Shown piece after piece: positions 55,305 through 64,000 of a stretch of DNA of 64,000 nucleotides. The first letter of the stretch is position 1; each line of letters starts with the position of its first letter. The notes below the pieces were generated by a model. That model was not told where the DNA came from, ran no database searches, and saw only the letters and a list, made by a program, of their open reading frames with translations. A program made the translations under genes and the position numbers. Source of the stretch: Eonycteris spelaea (lineage: Eukaryota; Chordata; Mammalia; Chiroptera; Pteropodidae); the NCBI GenBank assembly GCA_003508835.1, contig PUFA01000086.1, forward strand, positions 186,001-250,000, in the 5' to 3' direction.

Positions 55305-55475
55305 TTTCAGACACTATTCATATTAACATCTATTAGATCACTCCTCAAAACCTTTTATAGAAAGATTGATTTTGATGAATCCCATTTTAAAGAGGTGCAG
55401 CCTGAGATAAAGAAGTTAGTAACTTGCCTAGCATTAAATGTTTGGGAAGTGTTAAAGTCAGGATTGGAACATTGA
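55305..55475 (-). mobile_element. MIR SINE, reverse orientation
   Basis: AATCCCATTTTAAAGAGGTG, GTAACTTGCCTAGCATTAAA and TAAAGTCAGGATTGGAAC follow the complement of MIR. Confidence 0.55.
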
Positions 55476-55494
55476 TAGCATAAGTCCACTTTCC

Positions 55495-55940
55495 TCTCAC
55501 TCACGCCTTTCCAATGCTACTAGGCTCTTTGATGTTTCTCAAACCCACAAGGCAAGCTCCAGCTTTTATCTCAGCCTAGAAACTCTTCCTCCAGATATAA
55601 ATGGCTAACTCCTTTTAATTTTGTAAGACTTTGCTAAACCTCACCTTTTCAGTGAGGCATTTCCCGATCATCTTATTTAATACTGCAACTTATGTTTGCA
55701 ACACCTCTTCTGCATTTCCAATTCCACTCATCCAGCTCTATTTTTTTTTTCTATAGCACTCACCACTATCAATTTTTTGTAGTATATACATTTATTTGCT
55801 TATTATATTGTTTATCACCTGTCTCTGCTGCCAGAAAACCAGCTCTACAAAGTGAGGAATCTATCTTGCTCCATACAGTAGTTGCTCATTTATTGAAAAA
55901 GTGTAATTTTAAGATACCTATAATTTTTAAAAGTTGAATG
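55495..55940 (+). mobile_element. L2 3' portion
   Basis: AACCTCACCTTTTCAGTGAG, GGCATTTCCCGATCATC, TTCTATAGCACTCACCACTA and TTGTTTATCACCTGTCTCTG reproduce the L2 3' region in order. Confidence 0.65.
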
Positions 55941-57363
55941 AGTACAATTTTTTAAGAGTGAAAGAAATGTACACATGCCAATGAATACCGGAACACTCTG
56001 AGCAGCATGCCTCCCATGTCATCCACTGGACTTTGTGTATACGCAGCATCATCTGTCTAGACCATTTCTCTCCTATTTTCTACCTGGAAATTCTAGCCTT
56101 TCTGCTAAAATAACATTTCCTAAGCAACTCTCAGAAATTCTAGCGCTTCTTCCCATGAGCCAACACGATGTGTGGCTCATATTTATTTATAGCATTTACA
56201 ATTATGTGTTTTAATTCATCTTTTGATGTGTTCTAGCCATAAACTCTACCCCTCCTTAACCTAGAACATTTATCTCTCATATTTGTATCTATAATGTCCA
56301 GCACAGTGATTGACATACTGTCAAGCCTTCAGTTAATAACATTTTTAAAAAGTGCCTATTTCCTTTTATATATATATATATATACCAGGCCTCTAGACTT
56401 AAAAGAGGCTTATGCTTAGGTTCATAAGAACATTTAAAATTTTTTTCATAGTCTAATCTCAGCAAATGGTTTATAATATGTGTGTAGTTCTAGAGACCAA
56501 AGACTTTAAACAGAATTACTTGAATTTTCTTTATAGACAGCATTTCTAAGTAGGCTATAGCCTTATATTTTGAATCTGTCTAATGTCTGCAGGTTGCTGT
56601 ATTGTTACATATGTATGCACATATACAGGCTGGAGGCATGAGAATAGGAAAGGGTTAAGGGTAATGTTGAATTCCATTGAATAGTTATTTTCAAGCACAG
56701 TTCAATAGCAAACTCATTCATTAAGAGATGTATGGTCTGTCTCACACACATCTGTCCCTCTAGAGACTAAAACCTTGCAAAGCAACTACATTCATATTTT
56801 ACGAAAAGCAATTTGAGGGGCGGGGGAAGCAATTTGAGTAGCGTAATCAAATTCTCATCATTTTTGCTTTTGGTACAATTAGCAGTACATGCACAAGAAT
56901 GGATTAAGACACGTCCTGTGGAAGTTTTCAAGGAAAAATTAGCCAAGGGTATAATACATTATGTGCCCTTGGGCTAAGTATGATCTTTCTCTTTCTCCCA
57001 TATGGCTCTAAATGCCCTTATTTAATTCAGTCATATATTTTCAGAATTATGTAATTGATCCACCAATGATAAAATACTATAGAGCAAACTGTGTAAGCTT
57101 TTCAATTGATTTTTCAAATTTTTTCTTAGGGAATTTTTTATGAGGTGATATGGAGAAAACTACCGATATGTAGATCAATCTCTTTTTAAAAAGTTGTTTT
57201 GCTTCTTCAATACAAGTTTCTATTTATTGTTTTACACATTCCACTAAAAGTAATTCTGAGAAAGAATTAATTTTAGATTCATTTATACTGAAAAATAACA
57301 ATAATTTCCAAAAAGAAAATCTTCGTTATTAAAAGTGTTTACTCTGATTGGAGACAATTTTTA

Positions 57364-57570
<207 letters not shown>

Positions 57571-58129
57571 TCATGGAGAACTGACATCCAGATATTTCAG
57601 TTTAGATAGCTAGATAACAACTAAGCCAATAGTTAAATTTAGGTTTATGTAATACCTTGGGCTAGTTATTTTAAATATGAAGAGGGAGCAAGATGTCCTC
57701 CAAGTCAAAATAGAAAGACATAGTAATTATTACACACACTTTATACCAGGAATTTTTCCTAAAAGGAAAGCGAGGAAGAAAGACATCAATAAATTAAGAA
57801 TTTTCTATAGATAATTTTATCAAAAGAAGTGTAAGGCTATCAGTATACTTTTTATCTTTGGCTTTAAACAACATTTACAAAAATATTTATATTCTTTTAC
57901 TCCTAAATTGTGTTTTAAAGTTTCAAATACATTAACTATATTAAAATAAAAGCTTTAAAAATGGATGCTTTAATTCCCATCATTGCATGTTTCACACAGT
58001 TAAAATTAATTATATATCATGTAGGCTGTACACATAATTCTGCAAGAAGTTTCTGTTTAAAGTTTTAATACAGTTCTGTAAGTCAGTGTTTTCCAATCTG
58101 ATGTCCAGTAAGTAGTATTCTGTTCTGCT

Positions 58130-58330
58130 ATCAAGACTGGCAAACATTTTTCTACAAAGGACTGGAGAATAAACGAGTTTAGGCTTTGTCAGGCATGTAG
58201 TTTCCATTGCAGCTACTCAACTCTCCCATTGTAATAGAAAAGCAACAAGTGGGCATGAACTATGTTGCAATAAAACTTTATTTACAAAAACTTTATTTAC
58301 AAGGACATAGGTTGTTAACCCTGGTTCTAG
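58130..58330 (+). mobile_element. MER58-like hAT element
   Basis: GACTGGCAAACATTTTTCTA, TTTAGGCTTTGTCAGGC, GCTACTCAACTCTCCCATTG and AATAAAACTTTATTTACAAA match a common hAT-Charlie family. The words AAAACTTTATTTACAA occur twice in tandem, a small duplication. The subfamily name is uncertain. Confidence 0.65.
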
Positions 58331-61300
58331 ATTATAATGAATATGCTAAGAAAACAAATGTGAACTCTGCACAGGTAAGCTTGGGAAATATGGTCTAAAA
58401 TAATATTTTAAAAAGCTAATCTACTGTACTGCAGATCTTTTCAGAGACTTAAGTGTGCTGATTTTGCATAATGCTTGGCTAAGAAGAGAATATTATTAGC
58501 ACATTTTCTAGAACTACACATTGACATCTCTTTGAATTAATACCCTTAGAATACAATTTGGGAAATACAGCTTCAAATCTTTGCAACCCTTAGTACAAAT
58601 ATAGAAGTGGTAATTCTAAAGGGAAATAAAGTTTATCTCAATATCTGACAAGTTCATGTTCTAAGGAATTACTGCAATGTTCTTTTATATTACTTCTATC
58701 AAATAATAGAACCTTGAAACATATCATGTACATTTCTATAAAATCAGTAGTTTCTAATCTCAGCAAAAAATTTTATAATGTCAGCATGCTAAAAAAAAAG
58801 AGTAATGATATTAAACCATAATTTATAATTTTACTTTATGTTATTAAGTTATATTATTGTTATACATATATAAAGTATAGTGTATGAAGTTATATCAAGT
58901 TACTGAAATTGTAGTAATTAAGATAATCATTGGCCAATAACTTGGGGCTCACATACATCTTAGAGGCTCTGTTGAGTTCATAATCTCTAATGGGCTCTCA
59001 GTGATTTAAACACTATCAATATCTTCCTAAAAATAAAGAGCTCTAGGTAGGGATAACTTACTAATATTCTACTCACTTCTTTAAATGGGATTTGAAACCA
59101 CAAAAATGTCAAATCAGTATCAAAATCACTTCATAAAATCTGGGTGACTACTGTTCTCGCACAATACAACATTCTTCCTAAACTCTTCCCTCCATTACAT
59201 GTTTTTGTCCCTCTTTCTCTTCATTTCATTCTCTACTCTATCCCACCTCTCTCTCTCCCTATTCACTACACCCCCATACACATATCTTCCCAATAGTCAC
59301 TTGACTTCCTATGTAATACATTTATTTCTCTTTAAATTGAAAAAATCTGAGGCTCTTCAAAGTATATACGTTTGAATGTAGGAGTTAAGGATTGATCATC
59401 TCGTCCTAGCCATTTCTCAAAAGAATCTGATTCCATCAGCCAAAGTCAGCTTACAGCTCAGCTACATTAGTCCTGGAATTAAGTCTGAGAGTGTGGCTCT
59501 ACTCAGACATCGAGGGGGCATTACAAATCTCAGGATTTTCTGTCATCCTGTCCTGTTTCCCATGGTCAGAGAAATATGCCAAGGGTTCCTAAACAGACTC
59601 TAGTTATCCAGATTTCTTTTTTTTAAATGAGCTCTTTTGTTAGAGTGCTAAGTACACCACATTAGTGTATCCCTTCTAAGCACCTTCACTCTGCTTATCT
59701 CTGTGGCACTGCTAAGTAACAAACACTTAAGTGGTATTAGTTTTGGTAATTAGCCAGGCAGTTTGAAAACCTCTTCCTATCCTGTCTTAAGTTATTGGAA
59801 TGAACAATGCATCCTTAATTATATTATTTAAAGTGATATAAACAATAAAAACTAAAAATAACACAGCAAACAAAACCAAGAGGGAAGAAGTGCTAATTAA
59901 CTTTCTCATCTTTCATAAATCATATGGTGAGAACAGAAGAAATTAAAAAAAAAGTGTGGAGTTTAGAATTATGTTGGTAATCATCAGAAGAATTAAAAAT
60001 GGAAATAGCAAACTGTAAATATAGCAGGAGAATGGGTCTGGAAGTTAGTGTAGGTGAGATGAAAGATATTTATTTAAAGCTATTTAGTCCTGTTTGACTA
60101 TGTAGTTATCATACCCTATACTAATTTTAATGTTATAAATAAATAAATTGCACTAGTGAGAATAAAATAAAATGTCCTCTTGGTAAAGGCTTCAATATGT
60201 TTCTGGAAAATTGGGAAGTATGGTTGTCTTCAATAACTTATTAGGACTAAATTTTTTCCTTATAATATTAGCAACTAATATTAATACAGTGTTTTTTTAT
60301 GCTACCATTTGTAAGTTTTTAGAAAAACTAGGTGAAAAGAATGAATTCTCAGATATAATTTCTAAGATTACCTCTCAAATAGATTGTATTCTTTGTATCT
60401 TGAGAATTTTTAAACACTACTACTATTATTGTACTATGTAATGACATTTTAGTCAACCACCGACCACATATAAGACATAAGATTATAGTGGAGCTGAAAA
60501 TTCCTATCAGCTGTTGTCATAGTGCAAAGTATTACTGTTTTGTGCCTTCTCAGTCTATTAACAATAATGCTACGGGCTAGGAATGCCTCAGGGGGCACTT
60601 ACCTGGGTGCACTGAGCTTCCCATACTACTGAGCCCCTTTCAAAACCAGTGTTACCACTGAATTGACCTTTGGGCTTTTTTACCATTGCAAGATGCCCTC
60701 AGCAACAACCATTAGGAAACTCTGAATTAAGAAAGAGTTATTACCTACAAGTCATGGAACATACAAGGTATGCCAAGAAGCATGCAACAAGGCCACAGGT
60801 AGAGAAGAAGAGCACACAGGTAGAGGAGTCTGGGGTTCTGCTTTTATTGAGTGCAAGGGGAGGAAGGGCTAGAATTTTTCAGGCTCACTCTTTACTGATA
60901 AATTTGAAGGTAGACCGTCAAAATAATTTTAGCCAATTCTTATATCTCAAAAAGTTTTCATTTTACAAATAGGAACTAATATCTATCATTTACCAAACAA
61001 ATCAATGGGTCAGTAAATCTTAAAAATAAAAACTCATATTTGACATTTAGTAGATTTGATTAGTAAAGCCCCCAGGTTGAGATATGGAAAAAAGAAGCAC
61101 TATTTAAATTCTAAATGTTCAACTTAGCATTTGAGTGATATCTTCTTATGGGTAAGGTACACATGATATTATACCAACCTGCTAAAGTATTTAAAAATTA
61201 AATGAAGTCATGATAGCAGTCTCCAAGAGTTATCTGTAGAAAGCCTTTCCCTGTTATAGTGGGAAACCAAAAAAAGAATACATTCAGGGAGAACTCTGGA

Positions 61301-63536
61301 AAAGTAAATTGAGCTCATAGAACCACAGGTGTGTGGCATAAAAGCCAAACCTGGATATTATCTTCAATTATTCTAATTCTTAAATGTCTACCCTTTTATT
61401 TATATATTAAACGCATCATAGCTTAGATTTGTGATCTATATTTTAATCAAATAATCTTACAGTAATGTTAAAAAAGTAAAAACTTCACCGCCAACTACTA
61501 AAATATTCTAGCACTGATAATTAAGTGATTTGAAATTTTAGCAAACTACAAAATTTAATATCTTAAATTACTATTATTATTAAATTACTTTCATTAATAT
61601 GTGTTCTTTATACTTAGGCACTTCTCTTCAATATATTTTTTAAAAAACTTATTTTCCAATTTATATTTTAAATTTATCGCAGACTTTCTTTAACAAAAGA
61701 ATAAGATTTAGACTACAGAAAGAAAATATGGTAGACATTGTTATTCTTATTTCATATTATACTGCAAATGTGCTATTTCCTAGAAGCTTTTTAAAATATT
61801 TAGCCAAACTGTTGTTTGTTTCTATATGTTAACTGACACAGAAAAGAAGAACAAATCAAACATATTCACATACACTCTCAACAAGACACATATATACTCA
61901 CTTACACATTCCCTTAAGAGGCGAAACACTGCTTGTTTTTTCTTTAACTAGTTTTTTTTTTCAAGTGGCAGAAACAGCAGTGTTTGAAAAAAGTGTCAGA
62001 TATTTTGAAATGTTCTGTTCCTTGTTTACATTGTCTCTACAGAGAATATTGTGCTCATCCATATCGAAATTTATCAAACATTCTTATTAGATGTATATTT
62101 GAGTTTCCTTGCCTATAACGTTCCTGAGAGAAGGGACAAGATCTTTATACTTTGGGGTTTGTAGCGTCTGAAACCAAGGTGGAACATGCGCAATCAAGAA
62201 CTGTTGAATAATTTTAAATGTTGTAAACTCAACTTCTCAGTTCTTGATTATTTAGAGTATTCTTGAACCCATAAACTCTAATCTTGCTCTCTGGGTTCCT
62301 ATAGGCCATTCAAATACACACACTGATATTATATGAGTATTCTTTTATAACTCAGATCTTTCTGTTACAAAGTTACTGAATGCAACTAGAGGGGAAAATT
62401 ATGTGGCCACAAGATTGGGTGAAAATATAGAGATAGAGGCTCAAAAGTACTTCACTGAGCTGATCTTTTGAGTAGTAATGATAAACAGTCTGATAGACAT
62501 TTCAGTATACTGGGTGGTAACTCCTGTATCCTATGATAAAACATGCCAAATTTATGAATAAGTAGCAATACAACTTTTCAACAAACTAATCCTCAGAGCT
62601 TGAATCCTAATTTTCAAAGTAAGGTTAATAATATCTACATTACATAATTGGTGAGAGCTTCATAAAATAATGTATATAAACAAATAAAATAGTAAGTGAC
62701 ATGCTTGATGTATGAAAATTATTAGTACTATCATAATTAATTTATTTTTTAATTGTGTAGTATTGATACTAAAATTAACTCCAAGTTAAAGCAGCACATT
62801 TCAAGGTGAAATCTTATTTGAGACCAAGTCTTGCACATTTTCCTGAACACATGACACGATCATGAATTTTAAAGGTTTTAGTGAGAATTGCATAATTGAG
62901 CAAATGTTTGAGATCATGAAGGGGGACTATCATTACTATTTAATTATAAACAAAAGATTCTGATGTTAAAGTTACAAATCAAATTATTTGATGATTATAC
63001 TTAAACATAATTTTAAGATATTGTATTAGGGAGTTGAATATTCCCTTAAAATGAACACTTCATTTTACTTTATTAAAGGAAGCTTCAGTGAAATTATTTT
63101 CTATAGATTCAAACATATCACAGTTTTACAACCAATTTGTGAACTCAATTCCTGATCTTTTGATTTAGAAATTTTGTGTTAACTCTTTAATTTATAAGCA
63201 TTCAGATGAGTTATAGAAATTAAGTACTTGTGAGCAAAAGACTCTACCAATTGTTCAAGCAATATATAAATTGGATGAGTTCTGGAACTGTGAAGATCAC
63301 AGTTACAGGGATGGAGACGCAAAGTACATGTCTTCAAGTTAATTTAGAAACATTTTTTATAAAGATATTAATAAATATTGAGAGCTCTGATAGAAAACGC
63401 AAGTATTATGAATGAACTATTCAAAATAACAAGAATCAGAGAATTCAAGGCAAATTTCAATCCATGCATCAAATGTGAGATTGAGAGATAATGAATATGT
63501 TTCTATTTGGTAGAGACTGGATAAAGATTTTTTTAA

Positions 63537-63640
63537 AAAATGATAGATGATAGATGATGGATGACAGACAGACAGACAGATGATAGATAGATGATAGATG
63601 ATAGATATAGATAGATAGATAGATATAGATAGATGATAGA
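63537..63640. repeat. (GATA)n/(GACA)n tetranucleotide repeat
   Basis: GATA units with ATGATAGATG variants, four GACA units near 63564-63580 and several TATAGATA interruptions. The reverse-strand frame rich in S, I and Y is an artefact. Confidence 0.93.
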
Positions 63641-64000
63641 ATAGGGAAATTTTGAGTAGAATCATTAAAGTGCCTTAAATGTAGTGTAGTTTACTTTTCA
63701 TTTAGTTGGCAATGGAAAACTTCTATAGATAGATAGTAAAAATATTATTGTATTTCTGATGAAGAAAAGTCAACCTGGAGTATCTTGTAATTATAGAGTA
63801 ATACAAAGGAAAATATTTAAGGTTCAATAACCCAGAGATAACCACTATTAATATTTTTAGATATTTTCCATCACTATTTACATATACATTATATATCTAC
63901 CTATTCACATATATGATATTGCACCACTTTGCATATATAAATTTTGTTGAGTTTTACTTCATGTTATATCAAAACCACTGTTCTTAGCTAATAAAATGCT

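Noticed and set aside
63537..63640. Possible CRISPR-like array
   Set aside because: It is a GATA/GACA simple repeat with no spacer structure, in mammalian DNA.

Overview
This window is mammalian nuclear DNA: AT-rich, dominated by introns, and full of old interspersed repeats. Six short minus-strand segments, each bounded by AG and GT splice signals, translate to consecutive pieces of protocadherin-15 (PCDH15), a cadherin of inner-ear hair-cell tip links and photoreceptors. In transcript order they lie at 57525-57417, 45777-45665, 31665-31459, 23962-23828, 22426-22277 and 7481-7290. Together they encode about 300 residues: part of EC3, all of EC4 and much of EC5 (roughly residues 293-594 of the human protein, numbering from memory). 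The splice phases chain correctly. The last exon is 192 bp where 194 are needed; the shortage sits near 7343-7346 and creates a stop at 7311-7313. Because every other exon and splice site is intact, a sequencing or assembly error is likelier than a dead gene, but the raw data should be checked.

The best clue to species is two SINEs with a nearly full-length 5S rRNA-derived head (10778-11033 and 35181-35386), both with target-site duplications. In mammals such SINEs are known from fruit bats (Pteropodidae, MEG-R families) and from the springhare. No young L1, no primate, rodent or carnivore SINE, and well-preserved MIR, L2 and MER copies favour a fruit bat, whose L1 activity is reported to be extinct. 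This is inference.

Layout. 1-7289 is intron downstream of the last visible exon: an internally deleted L1, a MER8/Tigger2-like element, L2 pieces and a reverse L1 fragment. 7482-22276 is a 14.8 kb intron with the first 5S SINE, a MER1-like hAT element with perfect 8-bp duplications, a Tigger element split by a CA/TG microsatellite, and an eroded plus-strand coding-like stretch (about 11050-12792) that resembles a signal peptide, Cys-containing region and membrane anchor of unknown origin. 22427-23827 is short and holds MER20. 23963-31458 is mostly unique AT-rich sequence. 31666-45664 holds a CT tract, an L2 interrupted by the second 5S SINE, an L1 5'-UTR-like block, and more L2 and MIR. 45778-57416 holds an L1 nested inside an older L1. 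57526-64000 is nearly featureless apart from a MER58-like element and a GATA repeat.

The six exons are the only functional coding sequence I can support. Other open frames lie in repeats or are short chance frames. No promoter, RNA gene, CRISPR array or prokaryotic system is visible. Repeat family names come from recalled consensus sequences and were not checked by a search.
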